Shown one piece after another: positions 25,346-33,465 of a stretch of DNA of 64,000 bases. The notes beneath the pieces were generated by a model, which worked only from the letters and a program-made list of their open reading frames with translations, did not search any database and was not told where the DNA came from. Every line of letters starts with the position of its first letter. Within the stretch, counting starts at the first letter, position 1. The translations under genes were made by a program, and so were the position numbers. This DNA comes from Rikenellaceae bacterium (lineage in GTDB: Bacteria; Bacteroidota; Bacteroidia; Bacteroidales; Rikenellaceae), in assembly GCA_015060075.1 (NCBI GenBank), contig SUZE01000006.1:21374-85373 (forward strand), written 5' to 3'.

Positions 25346-27442
25346 TTAATATACGAGTTCGATATCATCAATGTACATCCACGAGTCGCTACTGCCTGTG
25401 AAGTAGTCGCCATAACCCGAACAAGTTGCGGTAAGAACAAGGTAATTTGCTCCACTACTATCGTCTGTTCCCTCAATCTTCTCGAATGGGATATACAACT
25501 CGTGCCACTCGGTGTTCGAAGTTCTCGACTCGAAATATGCGGTGTATAACACACCATCGTAGCGTCCGTCTGTGCAGTTTTTGATATCATTCATACTTGG
25601 GCTGAATGTAGTCTCGTTGGCTTTTGTACTATCTACGCACCAAGCACTTTTCCAATTACATATACAGCAGAAAATCTTTGTCAGGTCAGGTTCTCCTGTA
25701 TTTACTCCCGCAGAGCCTTTGTTGTCGATGGTGCCACAGTTATACTTAACCCACATTTTTACCCCCTTTGGCTTGGCATTGTAGGTAAATGGCTGTCCGA
25801 AATATACGGTTGCTCCGATTGGGCTCAAACTTGCCTCTCCAAAATCTCCGACAAAGATATTTCCTGCACCAAACTGTTTCATGATTACGGCATCAATTGT
25901 TTTCGAATCAAGCAAAGCGCTATATTGTCCTTTTGAGCCCGGACGAATATCTGTACTACTGCTTGTAAGAGTCTCTCCTACCATCGAAGTTCCTTCGTTT
26001 CCCGAATCCCAATACTTACTATTTTTGCTCGGACCAGGGTATGTTACCTTGTCGCTTACGCACCAACTCTCCATATCGCCATTCGGAATCTGTGCACCCT
26101 GCTCGGTGGTGAATGCAAGACTTGTGCCTATGGTTTTACCGTTGATAACGAGGTTACATTCATAGGTGCGACCGGCTTCGATGCCATTGACCTGTGCGAT
26201 ATAGGTATTGTTCTCGCTCGATGTAGCAGAGAAGCTCTGCCACTCGCCTTCGCCCTCACGACAGACAATTTCCACGCTCGCAGGAGCACCGAAAACAGTT
26301 GCCGAGATAGGTGTTATGCCACTCCAAAGGTCTATTGAGGAGTAGTCCAAAGCCTTGACACCTTGCAGGTTGTATGGCAAATCTTTTGCCACCGAGCCGC
26401 CATCAACATCGAAGACTCGCATATTGATAATCTGGCTGCCACCACTCAACGAGTTGAAGAAGTCGTCCGAGAGTGTGATGTATAGTTGTGCGGAGTTCAA
26501 GCCCGTGAGCATAATGCCAGGAACGGTGTTGCTTACAGGTTCAAAGACTCTGTCGCCAACGGTAATAACAACATTGTTGAATACGGAAGGAGCAGTCGCC
26601 AAGTATTGACGCTCACCACCCGTATAGTTGTATGGCGCAGCGAGGTCAAATCCCACACCTTTCAACTCAGGGTCCGGGCTGAATGCGAGGTGGTCATCTC
26701 GCTCCTCGATACGCTCATCGACCGTAGCAGTAAGACCATCTAACAAGCCCGATGCATCTTTTGAGAACTTAAACGAAAGAGAGTACGCCTTTTTCAACTC
26801 GATATTTTCGATAGAGCCACTCCTATCCACCTCAACTTGCTCGCCATTGTCTTCGTAGACGAAGGTTCCGACAAATCGCCACGAGAGGGATGTTGTGTTT
26901 TGTGGCATTATAAAGTAACCCTCGGCACTTTCGGTGTAGCGGAGTTTTACTTCGTCATTTGCCCACACCTCAACATGGTAGCCATCGAGGAAACCCTCCG
27001 TGATGGTTTGGTCGAAATTTACCTTTACAGGGACATTCTGACCGACTGCTACAATATCGACATTTGTGGTTTCGCCACCCTCAATCTCGAAGAGCGATGA
27101 GCCTACATAGTATCTCTCTTCACTATTGAATGTTGCAGGTACGGGCTCTCCGCAGACAACATGAGCACTATAATCGCCTGCGAGTAACCATATATATTCC
27201 GGTTTATCCTCTTTGGTGTATTTGCGCACCAAAGTAGACTTGCTATCCGCAATCTGATATATGCTGATTGTGTAGGATGGTGTGTTGCCATCGGAGTTGC
27301 GTGTGCCGATGTTGAGTGACAGCACGCCCTTCTCTGCCGATGGTGTGTTGTCGCCACTCTCCTTGACCTTGGCATCGTTCATACACGATACCAATGCCAT
27401 TGTGCATGCACACACGAGTAGTATGTTGTATAATCTCTTCAT
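25346..27442 (-). CDS. DUF4493 + PCMD surface lipoprotein
   Basis: 698 residues with a lipoprotein signal ending ALVSCMNDAK. The N-terminal half follows the DUF4493 pattern: GVLSLNIGTRN, YTISIYQIADSKSTLVRKYT, EYIWLLAGDYSAHVVCG, FNSEERYYVGSSLFEIEGGE. The C-terminal part is a PCMD domain (IPNGDMESWCVSDKV to YFTGSSDSWMYIDDIELVY) whose last 60 residues closely match those of the 21873-23666 product. Two PCMD proteins in one operon suggest paired or alternative ligand-binding tips. Placement at the surface is inferred from the signal. Confidence 0.87.
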   Translation of the reverse strand: MKRLYNILLVCACTMALVSCMNDAKVKESGDNTPSAEKGVLSLNIGTRNSDGNTPSYTISIYQIADSKSTLVRKYTKEDKPEYIWLLAGDYSAHVVCGEPVPATFNSEERYYVGSSLFEIEGGETTNVDIVAVGQNVPVKVNFDQTITEGFLDGYHVEVWANDEVKLRYTESAEGYFIMPQNTTSLSWRFVGTFVYEDNGEQVEVDRSGSIENIELKKAYSLSFKFSKDASGLLDGLTATVDERIEERDDHLAFSPDPELKGVGFDLAAPYNYTGGERQYLATAPSVFNNVVITVGDRVFEPVSNTVPGIMLTGLNSAQLYITLSDDFFNSLSGGSQIINMRVFDVDGGSVAKDLPYNLQGVKALDYSSIDLWSGITPISATVFGAPASVEIVCREGEGEWQSFSATSSENNTYIAQVNGIEAGRTYECNLVINGKTIGTSLAFTTEQGAQIPNGDMESWCVSDKVTYPGPSKNSKYWDSGNEGTSMVGETLTSSSTDIRPGSKGQYSALLDSKTIDAVIMKQFGAGNIFVGDFGEASLSPIGATVYFGQPFTYNAKPKGVKMWVKYNCGTIDNKGSAGVNTGEPDLTKIFCCICNWKSAWCVDSTKANETTFSPSMNDIKNCTDGRYDGVLYTAYFESRTSNTEWHELYIPFEKIEGTDDSSGANYLVLTATCSGYGDYFTGSSDSWMYIDDIELVY

Positions 27443-27448
27443 CGTATA

Positions 27449-28786
27449 CTATTTTCCGGTTTGGAGCATCAAAGTTTTAACTGTGGTGTTTCCTTCGTTA
27501 TCGGTAACTGTTAAAACGAAGTCGTGGTGTTTCAAATCGGCACCGCTGACGCCCTTCAACATACCCATAAATGAGGTGATAGAGAGCTTTACGAAAGTCT
27601 TGTTGAGAACATCCTCACCCACCGCAAATTGGAGATTGCGCAGAGCCTCCTCGGTGTTGATAAACACCTCCGGATTGCGTGAGTCGTACGACTTCTCGGG
27701 GTGACATAGGTTGAGAACATTACAGATGTTGATGCCGCTCAATACATCAGGTGTAAGCGAGTCGGAGTCAATCTGTACCAAGAACTCTTTTATGCCCTTC
27801 GATGCCGAAACGAGCAAATCTACCTCAATGCCATCTACAATCTGCTCACGCTTCGAGATGTCGTGTCCGTCCCAAACGATGCTTGGGTCCTCTACAACAG
27901 CATCACCTCCACCGTTTCCTCCATCGTTATCGCCCGTATTACCATCTTCTTTCCACTCCTCCTCGACAACAAGGTCTGCAACATTACAAGGGACAATCTC
28001 ATCGGTAACCCAATCACGCAGTGTAACACCAATCTTTATGCTGCCCTCGGCCTCGTGCTCCAAGTAGAAGTGGACTTTACTGTGTTGTCCGGCCTTCACA
28101 TCAAGTACCTCTTTGTTCATCTCGATATTTTTGAAATTTACCTTATCCGCAGCGTAAGTACCCCAAATACGTAACGAAATGGTATTGCTGACTTGTGGTG
28201 CGAGGAAGAATCCGGCACGACTCTCAGTCAGAGTGTACTCCAATGAATTTTCTCCTACCGAAACAATGGTCAAGGTTTGAGCGCCGAGTCGCTCCAAGAG
28301 AGTAGGGTCGAATGATACAGAGACCTTAATCTGCATTAATGAGCAGACCATTTGGGAGAGGTCTTCTGTCTCGTTACGAACAATCTTGAATGGTTTTACT
28401 GCACCATAAACCGGCGAATCCCAAGCCGCAGGTGCTACTTCGCCCGACTGCATCTTGAAGATGTAGTCGCCGATTTCGAGTTCGATTGGCTCGGTTGGTC
28501 GCTCGCTATATTTGAACGACTTAACAACCTCGTTATTTTCGTTTATAATCGAGCACTCGAAGTTTGCTACATCAACCGAGTTTCGAGTAGCCTGACGAGT
28601 TGAGAGTCCGAGTTCGGGGTCATTCTCATCAATACGACAATCTACCGTAAGGTCCGAAACAGATAAAAATCCCTTGTTCGAAGTGTTCTCCTCTCCTTCG
28701 TTTCCGAAAGAGAGTTTCTCCTCGGCACAACCTGCCATCAAGAGGGTTGCCAAAAGGGTTACTGCTGCAAATTTTGTAAATCTCAT
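27449..28786 (-). CDS. DUF4493 surface lipoprotein
   Basis: 445 residues with a signal ending LLMAGCAEEK. DUF4493 features: KGFLSVSDLTVDCRIDEN, VANFECSIINENNEVVKSF, IELEIGDYIFKMQSGE, WDSPVYGAVKPFKIVRNE. A Gly/Asn/Asp-rich linker at about 285-300 (GNTGDNDGGNGGGD) separates a C-terminal domain that looks like a separate beta-sandwich (EVDLLVSASKGIKEFLVQID). It lies 6 bp upstream of the DUF4493-PCMD gene. The role is unknown; a structural part of a surface complex is my guess. Confidence 0.85.
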   Translation of the reverse strand: MRFTKFAAVTLLATLLMAGCAEEKLSFGNEGEENTSNKGFLSVSDLTVDCRIDENDPELGLSTRQATRNSVDVANFECSIINENNEVVKSFKYSERPTEPIELEIGDYIFKMQSGEVAPAAWDSPVYGAVKPFKIVRNETEDLSQMVCSLMQIKVSVSFDPTLLERLGAQTLTIVSVGENSLEYTLTESRAGFFLAPQVSNTISLRIWGTYAADKVNFKNIEMNKEVLDVKAGQHSKVHFYLEHEAEGSIKIGVTLRDWVTDEIVPCNVADLVVEEEWKEDGNTGDNDGGNGGGDAVVEDPSIVWDGHDISKREQIVDGIEVDLLVSASKGIKEFLVQIDSDSLTPDVLSGINICNVLNLCHPEKSYDSRNPEVFINTEEALRNLQFAVGEDVLNKTFVKLSITSFMGMLKGVSGADLKHHDFVLTVTDNEGNTTVKTLMLQTGK

Positions 28787-28817
28787 ATCTTTAAGTTTTT
28801 TCTATTATTCGTGAAAA

Positions 28818-29588
28818 TTATGCTTTGTCGTTCAACTCAAACTCCAACTCTATGGTCTCGACAATCTCGTTGTCAAGCCTTACATTTATAACCGTGTTTC
28901 CTGCGGTCGAGAGGTCGAACAAAACAGTGTGTCGGGTTGTTGGTTTAAGTACAACTTTGCTTTCGAGGTTTGTGGCCTTGCCTGTCTGACGAATAGCCTC
29001 GCAGTTGATGGTTACCTCGCCGGCATTCATAAAGAGTAACTCTCGCTTTGCCGAATCCCACTCAATGCCATTGATTTTGAATGTCGATTGAGGGAAGTAA
29101 CCCTTGAAATTGTCCGTTGTTTCGATTGCTACAATCGAATTGGTGAGAATAACCTCAACTTGTGCCTGGGCAACAATCTCGAACTTTGGAACTTCGACTA
29201 CCGTTGAGCCCTCGAAGTATGCCTTTGACCAACCCTCAACGCCCTTTTCGCCGTATGAGAGGGTAACAGTGTGTGGTGCAGCCGGAAAGAGTATATTCTT
29301 CGCCTCCGAGTCAGGAATGTCGTTTTCGGCTTTGAACGCTGCAAGGGTATCCCAAATATGAGTTGTACCATTGCCCGCAATCTCCACCTTCAAATCGCTT
29401 GTCGATGGTACTACGCCCCAACTTTGAAGAGAGAACTTGCCCTCCTCGGAGTCGTTTTCGCTCACCTCGGTACGGGTTGCAGCCTCGATGGCGATGCCAT
29501 ACTCTTTGAGTTGCGCATTATGCTCCTCTTGGTTGTTACAAGCAGTCGCTACGACCGCAAGTGCTATTGCAAAAAGTATCTTTTTCAT
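28818..29588 (-). CDS. DUF4493-like lipoprotein
   Basis: 256 residues with a signal MKKILFAIALAVVATAC. EYGIAIEAATRTEV and AKNILFPAAPHTVTLSYGE fit a short DUF4493-type or fimbrillin-like sandwich, without a C-terminal extension. KAYFEGSTVVEVPKFEIVAQ and LFMNAGEVTINCEAIRQTG continue the alternation of strands. Size and position (second in the operon, 11 bp after the fimbrillin-like gene) resemble accessory subunits of Bacteroidales fimbriae. The family assignment is tentative. Confidence 0.75.
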   Translation of the reverse strand: MKKILFAIALAVVATACNNQEEHNAQLKEYGIAIEAATRTEVSENDSEEGKFSLQSWGVVPSTSDLKVEIAGNGTTHIWDTLAAFKAENDIPDSEAKNILFPAAPHTVTLSYGEKGVEGWSKAYFEGSTVVEVPKFEIVAQAQVEVILTNSIVAIETTDNFKGYFPQSTFKINGIEWDSAKRELLFMNAGEVTINCEAIRQTGKATNLESKVVLKPTTRHTVLFDLSTAGNTVINVRLDNEIVETIELEFELNDKA

Positions 29589-29599
29589 CTCTTTCGGTC

Positions 29600-31405
29600 C
29601 TATTGTGCGATTGAAACTTTGATATTGTCAAGGTACATATAGTAGCAACAGTTGGCTGCAATGTGGCTGCTATTACGATGGGTACAAGCAAACCAAACAA
29701 TTCGTGTAGATGCTGTCGCTGTTGGTATTGTTACTGAATAAGTCGGCATCTCGGCACCAAAGCTGTTAGATGAGAGCGTACTTGCAAAGGTGTTGGAGGT
29801 GTGAATAACCGTGCAAACCCCGTTAATATCCCCTTGAAGCACAGAGTTTATGGCTGCACTTTGGTTGGTGTGTGTGCCGAGTGTAAAATATGCCTTGTCG
29901 TTTGAAGACGAGTCATCATAGTTATATCCTGACGGGATATAGAACGCCGTGTCGAACGACACTTTGAGTTTTACTGTTGCACCTGGTTTGAGAGCAGACA
30001 GTGCAGGAGTGTCAAGACGACCGCTTGCACGCTCTGGAACCCAACTACCGGATTGATAACGAACATTGATACGGATGCCATTACCTGCGTTGAGATTATA
30101 ACGAGCCGCATTCCAACCCAATATTGTCATATAGTTATTGAGCGAGTAACCTGTCAGATTTCTGTCACTATCACCCGAACCATTGTAGTTGTCATCGTGT
30201 ACCGATGTTTTCGATTGCGAGAAGTCCTCGAACAAGAGATATGGCACATCAACAGTGGCAATATTGTTCACCTCATACTTTGTAATGGTCGAAGGCATTG
30301 CGAACTGCTGCTCTACAATTGCGTGCTGGCTCTCAAACTGCATTGTGAAGGTCTTACCTGCGTAGGTGCTGAAAATACCCTCCTCATAGAGTCCGTACTG
30401 CTCTATATCGTAGATATTCGCTGAATTTGCCGTAAAGGTTTTCAGAATATTTCTGTTGTGGTCCAAAATTGTAACCTTTTGGACAGCTTCACCCAAATTG
30501 TTTTTGCCCACCGAGAAACGCAATACGGTTGGCGGGATAGGGTCAGGAATAGTGAGTGAAAGCGGTGTAATGTGTCCCCCTGCAAATGCCTTTGAGACCT
30601 TGAAGGTTCGCTCGCCGGTTCGCTCGCCGGTGGTAGATACTGCGTAGTACTTTACTGTGCCTGAAATATTACCCGGCAGAATAACGCCCCAAGCGTGGTC
30701 GCCCTCATCAAAACCATTCGGAATATTTATAATCAACTGCTTGCTTCCTCGATTTATTACGGGAGCCTCTGCGGGGTCCAAAGCATTAATGGTAAAGTTT
30801 CCTGCGACTGCGGTCGGGAATGTGAATACTACACGGCTTATAGGGCCTTTCAGCGGATTGCCACCCTGCGGAATGGTCATCTTCAAAAGGTGCATCTTGT
30901 GTTGAAAGTCGAGAGCGAGGTTGTTTACCTTGCCCGGAATAATCGCCTCGGCTTGAAGTGGGGTGGCTACCAGCACATCGTATGCGGGGTTGAACGTATC
31001 GCCCTGTTGCTCGTTCGGAAGGGTATATGTTGCCTTTTGATTGTCGATTATCTCGGGTGTTGGCGAAATAGCGTAGTAGGTGTATGTACCCTCGCTGATT
31101 GTGTTGGTGTTTGCGGTAAATACGGCCGATTGGTACGACTGCCAATAGTACATCATCTTAAACTCCGCCTCGACAATATTGAAACCACCGGCTCTGTTTT
31201 GTGCCCACAGAATAAACGAGTCATTCTCTGTCCACGAAGCTTTGCCGGTATCGTCTATCGCTGTACGGCTTATATTGATGGGCAGTCCGATTGAGAGTTC
31301 CGATTTCGCAGCGACAGTCTCACTGTCAATAATCTCCACGCTCTGCGAACAGCCACAGAGGAGAGTGAGTATCGCAAGTGTCGCAATTAAGTAGATTTTT
31401 CTCAT
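29600..31405 (-). CDS. Fimbrillin-like surface lipoprotein
   Basis: 601 residues with a lipoprotein signal ending LLCGCSQS. The N-terminal 330 residues match the fimbrillin/Mfa-like pattern: RTAIDDTGKASWTENDSFIL, then YTYYAISPTPE, ATYTLPNEQQGDTFNPAYD, LALDFQHKMHLLKMTIPQGG and WGVILPGNISG. The C-terminal 200 residues form a carbohydrate-binding-like sandwich (LLFEDFSQSKTSVHDDNYNG, RIVWFACTHRNSSH, YYMYLDNIKVSIAQ), similar in its end to the PCMD proteins. First gene of the seven-gene locus. It could be a structural subunit or an adhesin; I cannot tell. Confidence 0.82.
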   Translation of the reverse strand: MRKIYLIATLAILTLLCGCSQSVEIIDSETVAAKSELSIGLPINISRTAIDDTGKASWTENDSFILWAQNRAGGFNIVEAEFKMMYYWQSYQSAVFTANTNTISEGTYTYYAISPTPEIIDNQKATYTLPNEQQGDTFNPAYDVLVATPLQAEAIIPGKVNNLALDFQHKMHLLKMTIPQGGNPLKGPISRVVFTFPTAVAGNFTINALDPAEAPVINRGSKQLIINIPNGFDEGDHAWGVILPGNISGTVKYYAVSTTGERTGERTFKVSKAFAGGHITPLSLTIPDPIPPTVLRFSVGKNNLGEAVQKVTILDHNRNILKTFTANSANIYDIEQYGLYEEGIFSTYAGKTFTMQFESQHAIVEQQFAMPSTITKYEVNNIATVDVPYLLFEDFSQSKTSVHDDNYNGSGDSDRNLTGYSLNNYMTILGWNAARYNLNAGNGIRINVRYQSGSWVPERASGRLDTPALSALKPGATVKLKVSFDTAFYIPSGYNYDDSSSNDKAYFTLGTHTNQSAAINSVLQGDINGVCTVIHTSNTFASTLSSNSFGAEMPTYSVTIPTATASTRIVWFACTHRNSSHIAANCCYYMYLDNIKVSIAQ

Positions 31406-31427
31406 AATTATCCATCTTAAATCGGCA

Positions 31428-31435
31428 CAAAAATA
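31428..31435 (-). promoter_or_regulatory. Probable -7 element of the surface locus, within an inverted repeat
   Basis: Minus strand TATTTTTG, 22 nt before the ATG at 31405. An inverted repeat AGAGGTGTT (31435-31443) / AACACCCCT (31471-31479), 8 of 9 matching, starts at the edge of this box and spans the -33 region, where I see no TTTG. It could be an operator site. Confidence 0.45.
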
Positions 31436-31507
31436 GAGGTGTTATATTTCATATAAAAATATTTTCAACGAACACCCCTTTTTCTTCAATGAACTCGGCG
31501 AAAAGTA

Positions 31508-31532
31508 GGCGGCTACCCATTGGATAGCCGCC
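31508..31532 (-). terminator. GC-rich hairpin after hpf
   Basis: GGCGGCTA (31508-31515) pairs perfectly with TAGCCGCC (31525-31532). It lies 32 bp beyond the hpf stop. The T run is weak (acttttcg), so termination is likely but not certain. Confidence 0.6.
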
Positions 31533-31563
31533 CTGATTGATAATAGACTTAATTTAACATAAA

Positions 31564-31848
31564 TTAATCTCTGCGTTTTTCGATTTGACGTTTCACTGCA
31601 TCAAGAGCCAAATCCACAGCCTCCTCGAAGGTGCGGGCGCGCTGCTCGCTAACAATATCTGCACCAGGAACATGCAGTGTAACAAGCGCCAACTTGTTGC
31701 CCTTTTCGCTGTCCTTATCCAACTTCAAAATTACATCTACACCTGTCGAGTTGCTCTCAAAACGCTCCAATCTCGACATCTTCTTCTCTACAAATTCGAT
31801 AAGCTGCTTGCTCGCATCGAACTTAACTGATTGAATCTTAACCTCCAT
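31564..31848 (-). CDS. hpf: Ribosome hibernation-promoting factor, short form
   Basis: 94 residues, matching HPF/RaiA without a long C-terminal domain: MEVKIQSVKFDASKQLIEFV, KKMSRLERFESNSTGVDVIL, LVTLHVPGADIVSEQRARTF, EEAVDLALDAVKRQIEKRRD. It binds the 30S decoding region and silences ribosomes in slow growth. Two copies of the long hairpin element stand immediately upstream of its start region (31877-32121). Confidence 0.95.
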   Translation of the reverse strand: MEVKIQSVKFDASKQLIEFVEKKMSRLERFESNSTGVDVILKLDKDSEKGNKLALVTLHVPGADIVSEQRARTFEEAVDLALDAVKRQIEKRRD

Positions 31849-31876
31849 AGTATAAAAATTTTTAAGGTTTATAAAT

Positions 31877-32001
31877 TAAAATTGTTTTGATTGATTCTTT
31901 TTGCACTGCACTTCGGTCTCCAAACTCCTCACATAGGTCTACTATGCTGCGGGTTTGTCGCCTCGTTTAGTCCAAAAATAGTCTAATCAATTCCAATTTT
32001 A
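31877..32001. repeat. Long hairpin element HP1
   Basis: Imperfect palindrome of 125 nt. The outer arm taaaattg...tttttg pairs with its complement at the right end. The centre carries cttcggtctccaaactcctc and cgggtttgtcgcctcg. The apical stem CATAG (31932-31936) and CTATG (31942-31946) closes a 5-nt loop. No coding potential. Followed by a second copy (HP2). Confidence 0.75.
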
Positions 32002-32009
32002 TAGTTTTT

Positions 32010-32121
32010 TGCTGTTTTGATTGACTCTTTTTCGACTGCACTTCGGTCTCCAAACTCCTCACATAGGTCTACTATGCTACGGGTTTGTCGCCTCGTTTAG
32101 CGCAAAAATAGTCTAATCAAT
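32010..32121. repeat. Long hairpin element HP2, tandem copy of HP1
   Basis: Repeats HP1 at an offset of 130 bp with few differences. The right arm is nearly identical, and the apical CATAG-gtcta-CTATG is unchanged. The pair indicates a recent tandem duplication of the element. HP1, HP2 and element B fill the 560-bp gap between xerC and hpf; I see no gene there. Confidence 0.75.
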
Positions 32122-32149
32122 TCCAATTTTATGGTTCTCTCTTTTTCTG

Positions 32150-32410
32150 CCATTAGCCATTAGTTTTTTTAGTTTTCCGAACTCCTGCCCTTGTCATGGC
32201 GCAACCGTTCTGGGGGTTACTAGGGGTGGGCGTTCCGCCCTTACTGGGGGCGCTCACTCTGTTCGCTTTATGGGGAGCGCTGAAAGTTTTTTAGTTTTCC
32301 GCTTTCCGCTTTAATCCCACTGCGTGGGCTTTTCACTGCTCCGTCTCGGCATAGTCTGCAAGCAGCCTCTGCTCTCGACTTAATCGCAGCGGTCCGTTTT
32401 CCGTTTTCCG
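32150..32410. repeat. Mosaic intergenic element B
   Basis: TTAGCCA heptamers, the left module (ttttccgaactcctgccc, gtcatggcgca), a G-rich centre with gggcgttccgccc, ggggagcgctgaaag, then about 100 bp of unrelated DNA, and finally tandem CGTTTTCC units that abut the TAG stop of the recombinase gene. Confidence 0.75.
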
Positions 32411-33319
32411 CTATTTATGCGGGTGCGCCCGCTTATACACCTCCTGCAACTGCGATATGCTGTTGTGTGTATAGTGTTGTGTTGTTCGCAATGAGGAGTG
32501 CCCCATCAACTCCTGTATATCACGCATATCGGCATCTTTGTTGAGCAGGTGGGTGGCGAATGTGTGACGTAATACGTGTGGCGATTTTTTGCCTTGAACA
32601 TTCGCTCCGCCAAGTTCCGCCTCAACAATGCGATGTATCGAGGACCTCGATAGCGCTCCGCCTAATTGCGATACAATAAGTGGGCGGTTTGCCTCTGTCG
32701 AAAGACCCATATTTTGCAGTCGCTCTATATACGCCCTAATTCGCAATGTCATCTCCGGCAGTATCGGAATCATTCGGTGTTTGTCGCCTTTGCCTCGAAT
32801 ATGCAATGTCTTCAAATCGGAGGAGAAATCGCCTATGTGTATACCTTGTAACTCGGCAAGACGAATGCCACAACTATAAAACAGGGCAATTATAAGTGCA
32901 TTGCGTTGTTCGAGGAAATCCCCATCCTGGCTCTTTTCGCGTATATTATCGAGAAGAGGTGTCATACGTGTTTCCGGTACAAAAGTTGGCAACTTTCGAG
33001 GTGTTCGCAGAGCTGTTATACGACAGAATATATCTTGTGATATAATATTTTGTCGGCGGAGATATTTGTAGAAACTGCGTAGCGATGATAGTTCTCGGTT
33101 CATTGATGAGGCTCCGATTTTATCGGAGTCCATGCGGTATATTATCCACTCACGGATATCTTCCGCCGTAACCATTGTCGGATTGAACTTTTCGGTAGGA
33201 ATGCCCCTGTTTGATGCACACCAAGTCATGAACGACTCGATATCGTGTCGATAGTTACGCACGGTGAGCGCAGAGTAGCGTCTTTCGGCCTGAATGTATG
33301 TCACGAACGCATCAATCAT
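32411..33319 (-). CDS. xerC: Tyrosine recombinase XerC/XerD family
   Basis: 303 residues from the ATG at 33319, matching Xer length; the promoter at 33377-33407 rules out the longer reading from 33406. The N-terminal SAM-like domain (YIQAERRYSALTVRNYRHDI) is followed by a catalytic domain with Arg in YSCGIRLAELQGI, Lys in HIRGKGDKHRMIPI, HVLRHTFATHLL, and LMGHSSLRTTQHYTH with the nucleophile Tyr. Bacteroidota carry one or two such proteins for dimer resolution at dif. No integron or phage genes are near, so a housekeeping role is likely; XerC versus XerD is not decided. Confidence 0.9.
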   Translation of the reverse strand: MIDAFVTYIQAERRYSALTVRNYRHDIESFMTWCASNRGIPTEKFNPTMVTAEDIREWIIYRMDSDKIGASSMNRELSSLRSFYKYLRRQNIISQDIFCRITALRTPRKLPTFVPETRMTPLLDNIREKSQDGDFLEQRNALIIALFYSCGIRLAELQGIHIGDFSSDLKTLHIRGKGDKHRMIPILPEMTLRIRAYIERLQNMGLSTEANRPLIVSQLGGALSRSSIHRIVEAELGGANVQGKKSPHVLRHTFATHLLNKDADMRDIQELMGHSSLRTTQHYTHNSISQLQEVYKRAHPHK

Positions 33320-33376
33320 GTTGTTTCTCTTATTAAAAAATTCGACAGATGCGGTGGCTTTCACCTCGAACCCACA

Positions 33377-33407
33377 CAAATATACAAATTCTAAATTAAA
33401 AAACAAA
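33377..33407 (-). promoter_or_regulatory. Promoter of the Xer recombinase gene
   Basis: Minus strand TTTG (33404-33407), 19-bp spacer, TATATTTG (33377-33384). The start would be near 33370, 51 nt before the ATG at 33319. The -33 box overlaps the T run of the upstream terminator. Confidence 0.72.
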
Positions 33408-33436
33408 AAAAATCTGCTCGATTTTCAACGAGCAGA
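33403..33436 (-). terminator. Intrinsic terminator of the GH109 gene
   Basis: The minus strand reads TCTGCTCG, 8-nt loop, CGAGCAGA, then TTTTTTTTGTTTTTT. The hairpin (33413-33436) lies 30 bp after the GH109 stop. Confidence 0.9.
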
Positions 33437-33465
33437 CGATATTGTAAAATGTATAGGCTGATTTA

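Noticed and set aside
31877..32121. Insertion-sequence remnant
   Set aside because: There is no open frame with transposase features. The arms differ from those of the other copies, so they are not conserved terminal repeats.
32411..33319. Phage or integron integrase
   Set aside because: The size and motifs fit Xer. No phage, attC-like or cassette genes adjoin.
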